Shown here piece after piece: positions 7,408-15,555 of a DNA stretch of 37,952 nucleotides; the first letter of the stretch is position 1; the number at the start of each line of letters is the position of its first letter. A program made the position numbers and the translations under genes. This DNA comes from Streptomyces rugosispiralis (GTDB lineage: Bacteria > Actinomycetota > Actinomycetes > Streptomycetales > Streptomycetaceae): contig NZ_JANIAA010000063.1 of assembly GCF_024505145.1 (NCBI RefSeq), positions 1 to 37,952 on the forward strand, given 5' to 3'. Below the pieces are notes generated by a model that saw nothing but the letters and a program-made list of their open reading frames with translations, searched no databases and had not been told where the DNA came from.

Positions 7408-7818
7408 ATGGACCACGACCGGACCGGCGGGCCCGGCTGGCCCCGCCGCCCCCGTCGGCGTGGCCAGGGCGAACTGGAGGCGCAGGTGCTCGCGGCGCTG
7501 AGCCGGGCGCCGGGGCCGGTGACCGCCGCATGGGTGCAGGAGCGGATCGAGGGCGAACTCGCCTACACCACGGTCATGACCATCCTGTCCCGGCTGCACG
7601 CCAAACAGGCCGTGACGCGTGAACGCGCGGGCCGCTCCTTCGTCTGGCGGGCGGCGTCGGACGAGGCGGGGCTCGCGGCGCTGCGGATGCGCCGGGTGCT
7701 GGACGACCAGGACGACCGCGAGGCGGTCCTGGCCAGCTTTGTGACCGGGCTGACCCAGGACGACGAGCGGCTGCTGCGCGACCTGCTGACCGACGTGGCG
7801 GAGGAGCCGGAGGACTGA
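7408..7818 (+). CDS. BlaI/MecI-family transcriptional repressor
   Basis: 136 aa winged-helix repressor (PF03965 type): GELEAQVLAALSRAPGPVTAAWVQ begins the helix-turn-helix, and YTTVMTILSRLHAKQAVTRERAGR is the recognition helix and wing. The C-terminal dimerisation segment ends in LRDLLTDVAEEPED. The start is ATG 7408 (or GTG 7405) behind GGAAGGAG. It precedes an M56 peptidase with a 3-bp gap, the usual BlaI-BlaR1-like pairing in which the membrane peptidase is thought to relieve repression. No beta-lactamase is nearby, so the regulated target is unknown. Confidence 0.92.
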   Translation: MDHDRTGGPGWPRRPRRRGQGELEAQVLAALSRAPGPVTAAWVQERIEGELAYTTVMTILSRLHAKQAVTRERAGRSFVWRAASDEAGLAALRMRRVLDDQDDREAVLASFVTGLTQDDERLLRDLLTDVAEEPED

Positions 7819-7821
7819 CCG

Positions 7822-8769
7822 ATGGGCCTCTTCGTCTTCCTCCCGCTGGTTCTGCCCCTGACGGCGCTGCCGATCGCCCGGCTCGCCGAGCAACATCTCC
7901 ATCCGCGCACCGCCACCCGGCTGCTGACGCTCGTCGGCACCGTTCTCGCGGTGTGCTCCACGCTGTGCCTGGGGCTGCTGATGGTCGTCGGCACGGCGCA
8001 GCTGCCGGGCAACCCGCTGCCGGACAGCTGGTCGGACCCCGAGGTACGGGCGGCGGTGCCCTTCGACGTGGTGGCCGGGAAGGCGGCGATCGGCGCGCTG
8101 GCGGCGGTGGCCGTGTCCTGTACGGCCACCTGTCTGCGGCATGGCCGGGTGCGGCGGGACGCCTGGCTCGCGCTCGCCGGGCTGCCGGAGTCGCCGGTCG
8201 CGGTGCTGCCGGACGACAGGGCGTACGCGTACGCGCTGCCCGGGTCCTCCGGGCGAGCGGGGCGGCCGGGCCGGATCGTCGTCTCCACCGGGATGCTGGA
8301 CAGCCTCAGCACCCGTGAGCGGCGGGTCCTGATCGCGCATGAGCGCGCCCATCTGACCGGGCACCACCACCGCTATCTGCTGGCCGCACAGCTCGCGGCG
8401 CGGGCCAACCCGCTGCTGCGGCCGCTGCGGTCCGCGGTGGACTACTGCGCCGAGCGCTGGGCGGACGAGGAGGCGGCCCGGGAGGTCGGCGACCGCCGGG
8501 TCACGGCGCGGGCGGTCGGCAAGGCCGCGCTGGTCTCCCGGGGCACGCCGGGGCCGGCGCTCGCCGGGTTCGCCGCGCCGGGGCCGGTGCCGCGCAGGGT
8601 CGCGGCGCTGCTGGAGCCCGTGCCGCCGCCCCGGCACTGGCCGCCGACGTGGACGGCGGCGGGGCTGGCCCTGTGGATCGCGGCGGTGGGCACCGCCGCG
8701 TCCGCGCTGTCCTCGGCGAACGCGGCGGTTGCCCTGGTCCTCGTCCTGCACGCCGCGACCCCGCTGTAG
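7822..8769 (+). CDS. M56-family membrane metallopeptidase
   Basis: 315 aa. It has membrane segments at about residues 3-20, 34-58, 86-105 and 283-312. The zinc site HERAH (173-177) is the HExxH motif, and CAERWADEEA some 35 residues later probably gives the third ligand. It lacks the penicillin-binding sensor domain of BlaR1, as is normal for short actinobacterial M56 proteins. It follows the BlaI-type repressor by 3 bp, so they form an operon. The likely role is signal-dependent cleavage of the repressor or another membrane-proximal substrate (family inference). Confidence 0.9.
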   Translation: MGLFVFLPLVLPLTALPIARLAEQHLHPRTATRLLTLVGTVLAVCSTLCLGLLMVVGTAQLPGNPLPDSWSDPEVRAAVPFDVVAGKAAIGALAAVAVSCTATCLRHGRVRRDAWLALAGLPESPVAVLPDDRAYAYALPGSSGRAGRPGRIVVSTGMLDSLSTRERRVLIAHERAHLTGHHHRYLLAAQLAARANPLLRPLRSAVDYCAERWADEEAAREVGDRRVTARAVGKAALVSRGTPGPALAGFAAPGPVPRRVAALLEPVPPPRHWPPTWTAAGLALWIAAVGTAASALSSANAAVALVLVLHAATPL

Positions 8770-8784
8770 CTCCGGGTCGCGCCC

Positions 8785-8856
8785 TTACGGCGGGCAGGGC
8801 GGTCTTACGGCCGCGGCTTACGGACGCGGCTTACGGCGTGCGTGGCCGCCTTACGG
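8785..8856. repeat. Dispersed TTACGG repeats in a 3' gap
   Basis: Five copies of TTACGG lie at 8785, 8804, 8818, 8831 and 8851 in the 106-bp gap between the convergent M56 and TerB genes, separated by GC-rich spacers. No hairpin dominates. The related CGTAAGG motif is repeated after the geosmin synthase. Confidence 0.8.
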
Positions 8857-8875
8857 CTTTTACGCCTCGCTCGTC

Positions 8876-9337
8876 CTACAGGTCGAACTCGGCCGGCGGG
8901 AGCTCCAGCGTGTAGCACGCCTCGCGGACCATGGCCTGCTCGGTCTTGTCGAAGTTGCCGTCCGCGCCACCGATGACGATGCCGATCTGAATCACGGCGC
9001 GTGCCTCGGCGGGCTTCTTCTTGGCCTTGGCGACCTCCTGCATCACGCTCACCTTGCCGAACTCGAAGTCCGTGGTGAGCTTGTTGACGTAGTCGTTGAA
9101 GCGCCGCTGCAGATCGTCGGCCGGGAAGTTCTGCAGCACCTCGTTGGTGGCGATCAGCTGGGCGACGCGCTGCCGCTCGGACGGGTCGACCGAACCGTCC
9201 GCCGCCGCCACCAGGGCACACATCGCCATGCTCGCGTCACGGAAGGCGCCGCTCTTCAGGTCGTTCTTCTTCGAGACGAGCTGAGTCTGCATCGTCTGAG
9301 CGGACTCCTTGATGCGGTCCCAGAGGGCCATGGCCAC
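8876..9337 (-). CDS. TerB-family tellurite-resistance-type protein
   Basis: 153 aa cytosolic TerB-like helical protein. Residues about 30-150 have the paired pattern of the family, including VAAADGSVDPSERQRV and IGGADGNFDKTEQAMV, each with an acidic Asp-rich loop thought to bind metal. It stands alone, without terC, terD or terE, so tellurite resistance itself is not implied; stand-alone TerB proteins are common in Streptomyces. The start is GTG 9337 or ATG 9331; GGAG upstream fits both. An inverted repeat at 9362-9377 lies just upstream. Confidence 0.9.
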   Translation of the reverse strand: MAMALWDRIKESAQTMQTQLVSKKNDLKSGAFRDASMAMCALVAAADGSVDPSERQRVAQLIATNEVLQNFPADDLQRRFNDYVNKLTTDFEFGKVSVMQEVAKAKKKPAEARAVIQIGIVIGGADGNFDKTEQAMVREACYTLELPPAEFDL

Positions 9338-9361
9338 TCACACTCCATAGGGTCGTTAGGA

Positions 9362-9377
9362 TCTACAGTTGTGTAGA
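9362..9377. promoter_or_regulatory. Inverted repeat upstream of terB-like gene
   Basis: TCTACA-GTTG-TGTAGA is a perfect 6-bp dyad 25 bp upstream of the GTG start, within the likely promoter. The TACA...TGTA core resembles sites of BlaI/CopY-type repressors, one of which is encoded 1.5 kb away. This link is a hypothesis. Confidence 0.4.
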
Positions 9378-9560
9378 AGCTAGCAGGCGGGGTCGGTCAG
9401 GGCTGGGTGGATCGGCCCTCTTCGTCACTCCGTGAACTGCTCAGAGAGGTAAAGAAGTTCCCAAGCTGAGGAGGTGACGGATGTGCTGGGCTGGATGTAA
9501 ACCCTTGTACGCGAGAGCTGAGCCTTTTGGGGCGTGGGCTCGCGAGCGCCACTATGGTGC

Positions 9561-9574
9561 GTGGAATGTTCCAC
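9561..9574. promoter_or_regulatory. Dyad upstream of acyltransferase
   Basis: GTGGAA-TG-TTCCAC is a perfect 6-bp inverted repeat. It lies in the 308-bp gap 9338-9645 between the divergent TerB and acyltransferase genes, just after a TATGGT that could be a -10 box. Otherwise the gap has a perfect ribosome-binding sequence (GAGGAGGTGA, 9468-9477) with no convincing coding frame behind it. Confidence 0.35.
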
Positions 9575-9645
9575 TCCACAACCCCCCGCCTAAACCTGGA
9601 AAGAGGCCGGATTTTCCCCGGAGGTTCCCCGGGAGGGCGTATGTG

Positions 9646-10740
9646 ATGAACGTCTCGTCCTTACTGCCGACACTGCCCGCGCGGCGCGCACCGGCATCCC
9701 CGCCCGCCAGGGCGGCACCGGCTCCGTCCCCCGCGCCGAAACAACGTGACGCGTTCTTCGACAACGCCAAATACCTGGCCATCGTGCTGGTCGCCATGGG
9801 GCATGTGTGGGAACCCCTGCGAGACGGCAGCAGAGCGGCATCCGCTCTCTATATGACCGTCTACACGTTCCACATGCCGGCGTTCATCCTCATCTCCGGG
9901 TACTTCTCCCGGAATTTCGATCTCCGGCCGGACCGGCTCAAACGTCTGATCACGGGCGTCGCCGTTCCGTATGTCCTCTTCGAGATCGCGTACACCTTCT
10001 TCAAGCGGTGGGCGGACGACGATCCGTCCTATCCGATCAGTCTGCTCGACCCCTGGTATCTGACCTGGTTTCTGATCGCGCTCTTCGTCTGGCGGCTGAC
10101 CACGCCGCTGTGGCGGATCGCGCGGTGGCCGGTCGCGCTGGCCCTCGCCATCGCCGCGCTCGCCGCCTGTTCGCCGAATATCGGTGACGACCTCGATCTG
10201 CAGCGGGTGCTGCAGTTCCTGCCCTTCTTCGTGCTGGGGGTGCATATGCGGCCGGAGCACTTCCGGCTGATGCGGCGGCGCGAGGTCAGATGGCTCTCGG
10301 TGCCGGTGGTCGCGGCCGCGGTGGTCTTCGCCTACTGGGCCGTGCCGCGGATGAACCCGGCGTGGTTCTACCGCCGGGACAGCGCGCAGGAGCTCGGTGC
10401 GCCGTGGTGGGTCGGGACGGTCATGACGTTCGCCCTCTTCGGCTGCTCCATGGTGCTCACCGTGTGCTTCCTCGCCTGGGTGCCCCGGCGCCGGATGTGG
10501 TTCACGGTGCTCGGCGCCGGGACGCTGTACGGCTATCTGCTGCACGGCTTCCTCGCCAAGGGCTCCCGCTTCTGGGGCTGGTACGACCACCCGTGGCTGC
10601 ACCGGCCACCGGGGGAGATCGCGGTGACGGTGGTGGCGGTGGCCGTGGTGACCGCCTTGTGCACGCCGCCCGTCCAGCGGGCGTTCCGGTTCGCGATGGA
10701 GCCGCGGATGGAATGGGCCTTCCGGAGACGCGACGGATGA
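9646..10740 (+). CDS. Acyltransferase-3-family membrane protein
   Basis: 364 aa. After a Pro/Ala-rich cytoplasmic stretch (residues 1-30) comes RDAFFDNAKYLAIVLVAMGHVWEP, the diagnostic start of the fucose-4-O-acetylase-like branch of acyltransferase 3, with the catalytic-type histidine in MGH. About ten membrane helices follow, including VPYVLFEIAYTFF, LTWFLIALFVW and LYGYLLHGFLAKG. The family O-acylates sugars or lipids at the membrane; the substrate here is unknown. ATG 9646 has GGGAGGG 9 nt upstream. The frame extends to 9481 behind a strong ribosome-binding site, but the extension has poor codon bias. A perfect terminator follows. Confidence 0.88.
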   Translation: MNVSSLLPTLPARRAPASPPARAAPAPSPAPKQRDAFFDNAKYLAIVLVAMGHVWEPLRDGSRAASALYMTVYTFHMPAFILISGYFSRNFDLRPDRLKRLITGVAVPYVLFEIAYTFFKRWADDDPSYPISLLDPWYLTWFLIALFVWRLTTPLWRIARWPVALALAIAALAACSPNIGDDLDLQRVLQFLPFFVLGVHMRPEHFRLMRRREVRWLSVPVVAAAVVFAYWAVPRMNPAWFYRRDSAQELGAPWWVGTVMTFALFGCSMVLTVCFLAWVPRRRMWFTVLGAGTLYGYLLHGFLAKGSRFWGWYDHPWLHRPPGEIAVTVVAVAVVTALCTPPVQRAFRFAMEPRMEWAFRRRDG

Positions 10741-10750
10741 TCGGCGCGCT

Positions 10751-10798
10751 CGACCGGCGCCCCTTGTCAGGGTGGCATGGGACAAGGGGCGCCGGTCG
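10751..10798 (+). terminator. Perfect 18-bp stem-loop after acyltransferase
   Basis: Left arm 10751-10768 (CGACCGGCGCCCCTTGTC) pairs without mismatch with 10781-10798 across a 12-nt loop, 10 bp after the acyltransferase stop. There is no U-tract. The position and stability support termination. Confidence 0.75.
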
Positions 10799-10857
10799 CG
10801 TTGTGTGGCGAGGGGCGCCGGTCGCGGTGCGTGGCGAGGGTGCCGGTCGCGGGAGCG
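10784..10857. repeat. 26-27-bp tandem repeats derived from terminator arm
   Basis: AGGGGCGCCGGTCGCG followed by TGTGGCG- or TGCGTGGCG-type spacers occurs at 10785, 10811 and, degenerate, at 10837. The first copy is the right arm of the terminator hairpin. The array lies 130-200 bp upstream of the geosmin synthase start. Confidence 0.85.
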
Positions 10858-10983
10858 CACTTGTGTGACTAATTGGGCTTTCGGATAGGCCAGTTGTGGC
10901 ATGGGTAGCCCGTAGCCGACCCTCGGCCCGTAGCCGGACGACGACTACTGGCCACCGTCGCACGGAGAGGTGCCGGCCCAGCA

Positions 10984-13347
10984 GTGACACAGCCCTTTCA
11001 ACTCCCCGACTTCTACATGCCGTATCCGGCGCGGCTGAACCCCCAGGTCCAGGCGGCACGGGAGCACTCCACCCGGTGGGCCCGCGAGATGGGAATGCTC
11101 GAGGGCTCAGGGATCTGGGAGCAGGAGGATCTCGACGCCCACGACTACGCCCTGCTGTGCGCGTACACCCACCCCGACTGCTCCGCCGCGGAACTCTCGC
11201 TGGTCACTGACTGGTATGTGTGGGTGTTCTTCTTCGACGACCACTTCCTGGAGACGTTCAAGCGCTCCCAGGACCGTGCGGCCGGTAAGGCGTATCTCGA
11301 CCGGCTGCCCGCCTTCATGCCGATGGACCCGGCCGCCGGGATCCCCGAGCCCACCAACCCGGTCGAGGCGGGGCTCGCGGATCTGTGGGCGCGGACGGTG
11401 CCCTCGATGTCGGCGGACTGGCGGGCGCGGTTCCGGGAGAGCACCGAGAACCTGCTCAACGAATCGCTCTGGGAGCTCTCGAACATCAACATCGAGCGGG
11501 TCCCCAACCCGGTCGAGTACATCGAGATGCGCCGTAAGGTCGGCGGCGCGCCCTGGTCGGCCGGGCTGGTGGAGCACGCCGTCGGAGCCGAGGTGCCGGC
11601 GGTGGTCGCCGGGTCGCGGCCGATGCGGGTGTTGCGGGACGCCTTCGCGGACGCGGTGCACCTGCGCAACGACCTGTTCTCGTACCAGCGGGAGATCGAG
11701 GACGAGGGCGAGCTCAGCAATGGCGTCCTGGTCCTGGAGACGTTCCTGTGCTGCACCACCCAGGAGGCGGCCGACTCCGTCAATGAGCTGCTCACCTCAC
11801 GGCTGCAGCAGTTCGAGGACACCGCGCTCACCGAGCTCGGGCCGCTCTTCGCCGAGCACGGTCTGGACCCGGCGGCCCGCGCGGGGGTCCTCGCCTACGT
11901 CAAGGGGCTCCAGGACTGGCAGTCCGGCGGCCATGAGTGGCATATGCGCTCCAGCCGGTACATGAATGGCGCGCACGGTGCGGACGGCCCGGATGATGCG
12001 GACGGCATACGGGGGGCGAACGGCGCGTACGGCCCGTACGGCCCGTACGACGCGAACGGTTCGGACAAGGTCCCGGCGTGGTCACCCTTCGCGCTCAGCG
12101 GCCTCGGCACCTCCGCGGCGAGCCTGCCGCTGACCACGGGCCGGGCGGAGGCGGTCCGGGCCCGCAGGTTCGGCCATGTCCCGTTCCAGAGGACCGGGCC
12201 CTCCCTGCTGCCGGACTTCTTCATGCCGTTCACCCTCCGGCTCAATCAGCATCTGCCCGCCGCCCGCGACCACCTGGCCGACTGGGCGCATCGGATGGGC
12301 ATCCTGGGACCGCAGCCCGGCATTCCCGGTTCGCACGTCTGGGACGAGCGGCGGATGCGCGCCGCCGACCTCCCGCTGTGCGCGGCCGGTATTCACCCGG
12401 ACGGCTCCGCGGATGAGCTCGATCTGGCGTCGGGCTGGCTGGTCTGGGGCGCCTACGCGGACGACTACTACCCGGCGGTCTTCGGCCGCGGCCACGACCT
12501 GGCCGGGGCTCGGGCCTGCAACGCCCGGCTCGGGGCGTTCATGCCGCTCGACGCGGGCGCCACCCCGGACCCGGCGAACGCGCTGGAGCGGTCGCTGGCC
12601 GACCTGTGGAGCCGTACGGCGGGCCCGATGGAGGACGACTCGGCGCGCCGTGAACTCCGTAAGGCCGTCGAGAACATGACCGCCGGCTGGCTGTGGGAGC
12701 TGGTCAACCAGACGAAGAACCGGATCCCCGACCCGGTCGACTACATCGAGATGCGCAGGCACACCTTCGGCGCCGACCTCACCATGAGCCTGTGCCGACT
12801 GGCGCGCGAGCGTCGGGTGCCGCCCGAGATCTACCGCAGCGGCCCGGTCCGGTCGCTGGAGAACGCCGCCATGGACTACGCGACGCTGCTGAACGACGTC
12901 TTCTCGTACCAGAAGGAGATCGAGTTCGAGGGCGAGGTCCACAACGGCGTCCTCGTCGTCCAGAACTTCTTCGACTGCGACTATCCGACCGGGGTCGCCG
13001 TCGTGAACGATCTGATGACGTCCCGGATGCGGCAGTTCCAGCATGTCGCGGCGCATGAGTTCCCGGTGCTGTACGACGACTTCGGCCTGGGGCCGGAGGC
13101 CCGTAAGGCGATGGACGGCTATGTGGAGGAGCTGCGCGCCTGGCTGTCCGGGATCCTGAACTGGCACCGCGGGGTCCCGCGCTACCGGGAGGAGGAGCTG
13201 CTCCGCGCCCACCGGCGGCCGGTGGGGGCCGTGCCGGGCGCCGAGAAGGGAGCCGGGGCGCGGCCGGTGGCCCCGTGGCACGGGCCCACCGGGCTCGGCA
13301 CCTCGGCCGCGCGGGTTCCGGTGCCCGCCGGAGCAGCACGTACGTAA
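10984..13347 (+). CDS. geoA: Geosmin synthase (germacradienol/geosmin synthase)
   Basis: 787-aa bifunctional class I terpene cyclase. The N-terminal domain converts farnesyl diphosphate to germacradienol/germacrene D: DDHFLE at 85-90 and the NSE triad N229, S233, E237 in NDLFSYQRE bind magnesium-diphosphate. The C-terminal domain, with DDYYP and NDVFSYQKE, finishes geosmin formation. It starts with GTG (VTQPFQLPDFYMPYPARLNP), which matches known homologues. It is longer than the roughly 726-aa Streptomyces coelicolor enzyme. The interdomain linker (about residues 327-360) is expanded with Gly/Asp/Asn/Tyr repeats such as AYGPYGPYD. No partner gene adjoins it, as is normal. Confidence 0.97.
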   Translation: MTQPFQLPDFYMPYPARLNPQVQAAREHSTRWAREMGMLEGSGIWEQEDLDAHDYALLCAYTHPDCSAAELSLVTDWYVWVFFFDDHFLETFKRSQDRAAGKAYLDRLPAFMPMDPAAGIPEPTNPVEAGLADLWARTVPSMSADWRARFRESTENLLNESLWELSNINIERVPNPVEYIEMRRKVGGAPWSAGLVEHAVGAEVPAVVAGSRPMRVLRDAFADAVHLRNDLFSYQREIEDEGELSNGVLVLETFLCCTTQEAADSVNELLTSRLQQFEDTALTELGPLFAEHGLDPAARAGVLAYVKGLQDWQSGGHEWHMRSSRYMNGAHGADGPDDADGIRGANGAYGPYGPYDANGSDKVPAWSPFALSGLGTSAASLPLTTGRAEAVRARRFGHVPFQRTGPSLLPDFFMPFTLRLNQHLPAARDHLADWAHRMGILGPQPGIPGSHVWDERRMRAADLPLCAAGIHPDGSADELDLASGWLVWGAYADDYYPAVFGRGHDLAGARACNARLGAFMPLDAGATPDPANALERSLADLWSRTAGPMEDDSARRELRKAVENMTAGWLWELVNQTKNRIPDPVDYIEMRRHTFGADLTMSLCRLARERRVPPEIYRSGPVRSLENAAMDYATLLNDVFSYQKEIEFEGEVHNGVLVVQNFFDCDYPTGVAVVNDLMTSRMRQFQHVAAHEFPVLYDDFGLGPEARKAMDGYVEELRAWLSGILNWHRGVPRYREEELLRAHRRPVGAVPGAEKGAGARPVAPWHGPTGLGTSAARVPVPAGAART

Positions 13348-13436
13348 GGACCTCCGTAAGGACCGTGAGGACGTCTGTAAGGACGGCGAGGACGTCCGTA
13401 AAGGCCGTAAGGACGTCCGTAACGACCGTAAGGGCC
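13340..13436. repeat. CGTAAGG-rich repeats after geosmin synthase
   Basis: CGTAAGGAC and near variants (TGTAAGGAC, CGTAAAGGC, CGTAACGAC, CGTGAGGAC) recur about every 10-20 bp across the stop codon and 3' flank of geoA. The gap 13348-13548 has no other gene signal. Confidence 0.85.
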
Positions 13437-13548
13437 TCGGGAACGAGACCTCGGGCCGGCCGCCCCGCCTCTGTCCGCCGGGACAAGGCGGGGGCGGTCG
13501 CTTGTTGGCCGTCCGGCACGATGCCCGCCGCGCGGGGTGGTCTGTTGC

Positions 13549-13800
13549 ATGCCGCGCGGTCCCCTCGCGCCCGAGGTGGAGACCCACCATCTGAACGCGG
13601 ACCTGATCGCGCCGGCGGTCAAGCTGCCGGTGGCGGCCGCCGTGACGGCGCTCTTCCGCCGCCCGGCCGCGTCCCCAACCATGGATTCCGCCCCTGGGGC
13701 CCATGAGGACGGTGAGACCCGTAAGGACAGTGAGCCTTACGGGGCCCGCGGTCCGAAGACCCGCGCAGCGATGACCACAGAGGAAGGCGAGCGACCGTGA
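13549..13800 (+). CDS. Possible small protein coupled to amidase
   Basis: An 83-codon frame from ATG 13549 (MPRGPLAPEVETHHLNADLIAP...) has strong third-position GC over its first 40 codons, then turns into poorly biased Glu/Arg/Lys-rich sequence. Its TGA (13798-13800) overlaps the GTG start of the amidase at 13797, as in a translationally coupled pair. There is no good ribosome-binding site and I know of no homologue. It may be real or a GC-rich chance frame. Confidence 0.3.
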   Translation: MPRGPLAPEVETHHLNADLIAPAVKLPVAAAVTALFRRPAASPTMDSAPGAHEDGETRKDSEPYGARGPKTRAAMTTEEGERP

Positions 13801-15221
13801 CGACGACGGATGACGATCTCTGCTTCAGGACCGCGCTGGACCTCAGCGCGCTGCTGCGCTCCCGCGAGCTGTCCGCGCGGGAGCTGCTCGAGGCCCATCT
13901 GGCCCGTATCGAACGGGTCAACCCGGCCGTCAACGCGATCGTCACCCTCGTCGCGGACCGCGCCCGCGAAGCCGCCCGGCAGGCCGATGAGCGGATCGCG
14001 GCGGGGGAGGAGCCCGGGCCGCTGCACGGGCTGCCCATCGCCCACAAGGACCTCCACAACACCGCGGGCATTCGCACCAGCCACGGCTCGCCGCTCGCCG
14101 ACGGCGTGCCCGACCAGGACGATCTGCTGATCGAGCGGATACGGGCCGCCGGGGCGATCACCCTCGGCAAGACCAACGTGCCCGAGTTCGGGGCCGGTTC
14201 GCACACCTTCAACCCCATATTCGGCGCCACTCACAACCCGCACGACCTGGGCCGCAGCGCGGGGAGCAGCAGCGGGGGCGCGGCGGCCGCGCTGGCCTCC
14301 GGCATGGTCCCGATCGCGGACGGCAGCGACACCGGCGGCTCGCTGCGCAACCCGGCCTCGTTCTGCAATGTCGTCGGTCTGCGCCCATCGCCCGGGCGCG
14401 TCCCCAACTGGCCCTCCCTGACCGCCTGGGGCACGCTCGGCGTCAAGGGGCCGATGGCCCGTACCGTGGCCGACACCGCCCTGCTGCTGTCCGCCATCGC
14501 CGGGCCCGACGCGCGGTCGCCGATCGCCCTGGAGGAGCCCGGCGCCCGCTTCGCCCGCCCCCTGGACCGCGATCTGACGGGGCTGCGGGTGGCCTGGTCG
14601 CCGGATCTCGGGGGACTGGTGCCGGTCGAGCCCGAGGTGGCCGCGGTGGTCGAGTCGGCGGCGGAGGTCTTCACCGGCCTCGGCTGCGTCGTGGAGCGGG
14701 CCTGCCCGGACCTGACCGAGGCCGAGGAGGTCTTCCGCACGCTGCGCGCCTCGGTCTTCGAGGTCGCCTTCGGCCCGCTCATGGACCGTCACCCCGACGG
14801 GCTGAAGCGGGCGATACGGGAGAACGCCGAGCAGGGGCGCAAGCTCACCGGGCCGGACATCGGCCGCGCGGAGGTGCTGCACACGCTGCTCTACCACCGC
14901 GTCCGGGAGTTCTTCGGCCGCTATGACGTGCTGCTGCTGCCGGTGAGCCAGGTGGTGCCCTTCGACGTCGGCATCGAGTACCCGACCGAGATCGCCGGGG
15001 TGGCCATGGACGACTATCTGGACTGGATGCGCTCGGCGTACCTGATCAGCTCGACCGGCAGCCCCGCGCTGTCCGTACCGGCCGGGTTCACGCCCGGCGG
15101 CCTTCCCGTCGGGGTGCAGATCGTCGGGCCGCACCGGGCGGACTTCGCGGTCCTCCAGGTCGGCCACGCCTTCGAGCGCGCCACCGGGCACTGGCGGCGG
15201 CGCCCGGCGGGGATCGAGTAG
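13797..15221 (+). CDS. Amidase-signature-family amidase
   Basis: 474-aa serine hydrolase that cleaves carboxamides (C-N). The Ser-cisSer-Lys triad is visible: K84 in AHKDL, S158 in AGSSSGGA and nucleophile S182 in GSDTGGSLRNP. The Gly/Ser-rich signature covers about 153-192. Length and C-terminus (GSPALSVPAGFTPGGLPVGVQ) are typical. The GTG start has GGAAGG about 10 nt upstream. The glutamyl-tRNA amidotransferase GatA subunit is excluded by the lack of GatB/GatC neighbours and by the substrate-loop sequence. It is followed, after a repeat array, by an amino-acid-oxidase-like gene and may act in the same nitrogen catabolism (inference). Confidence 0.93.
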   Translation: MTTTDDDLCFRTALDLSALLRSRELSARELLEAHLARIERVNPAVNAIVTLVADRAREAARQADERIAAGEEPGPLHGLPIAHKDLHNTAGIRTSHGSPLADGVPDQDDLLIERIRAAGAITLGKTNVPEFGAGSHTFNPIFGATHNPHDLGRSAGSSSGGAAAALASGMVPIADGSDTGGSLRNPASFCNVVGLRPSPGRVPNWPSLTAWGTLGVKGPMARTVADTALLLSAIAGPDARSPIALEEPGARFARPLDRDLTGLRVAWSPDLGGLVPVEPEVAAVVESAAEVFTGLGCVVERACPDLTEAEEVFRTLRASVFEVAFGPLMDRHPDGLKRAIRENAEQGRKLTGPDIGRAEVLHTLLYHRVREFFGRYDVLLLPVSQVVPFDVGIEYPTEIAGVAMDDYLDWMRSAYLISSTGSPALSVPAGFTPGGLPVGVQIVGPHRADFAVLQVGHAFERATGHWRRRPAGIE

Positions 15222-15254
15222 CGCACGCCCCTGGATAATCCGTGACCCCAGCCC

Positions 15255-15416
15255 CGGCTCCCGGCGGGTCCCCAGCCTCCCGGCTCCCGGCGGGTCCCCA
15301 GCCTCCCAGCCCCCGGCGGGTCCCCAGCCTCCCAGCCCCCGGCGGGTCCCCAGCCTCCCAGCCCCCGGCGGGTCCCCAGCCTCCCAGCCCCCGGCGGGTC
15401 CTCAGCCCCCCAGCCC
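15255..15416. repeat. 26-bp tandem repeat, six units
   Basis: GGCGGGTC recurs at 15263, 15289, 15315, 15341, 15367 and 15393, exactly 26 bp apart, with the intervening CCCAGCCTCCCAGC conserved. The array fills half of the 334-bp gap between the amidase and the FAD oxidoreductase. The rest of the gap holds a TTGTC-(6)-GACAA dyad near 15450 and the ribosome-binding site of the next gene. Confidence 0.95.
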
Positions 15417-15555
15417 GGCAGGCCGTGAGCCCCCGCCACAAGACTCCGTTTGTCCCCGGCGACAAGACCGGCCGTGCGCTCTCGGCCTCCGGGCCAGTGC
15501 GGGGACCGGTCTCCTCCCCGATGATGGCGTTTCACCCATGGGAAGGAGCGCATCC

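Noticed and set aside
9481..9645. N-terminal extension of the acyltransferase
   Set aside because: Despite a strong ribosome-binding site, the codons have little third-position GC and the family N-terminus fits ATG 9646; kept as a finding, not as the CDS start.
12082..13704. Long minus-strand frame opposite geosmin synthase
   Set aside because: Antisense shadow of a clearly recognised gene; low-complexity Arg/Gly/His composition.
15255..15416. CRISPR array
   Set aside because: Repeats are contiguous with no unique spacers, and no cas genes are present; the same applies to the 15-, 42- and 14-bp arrays.
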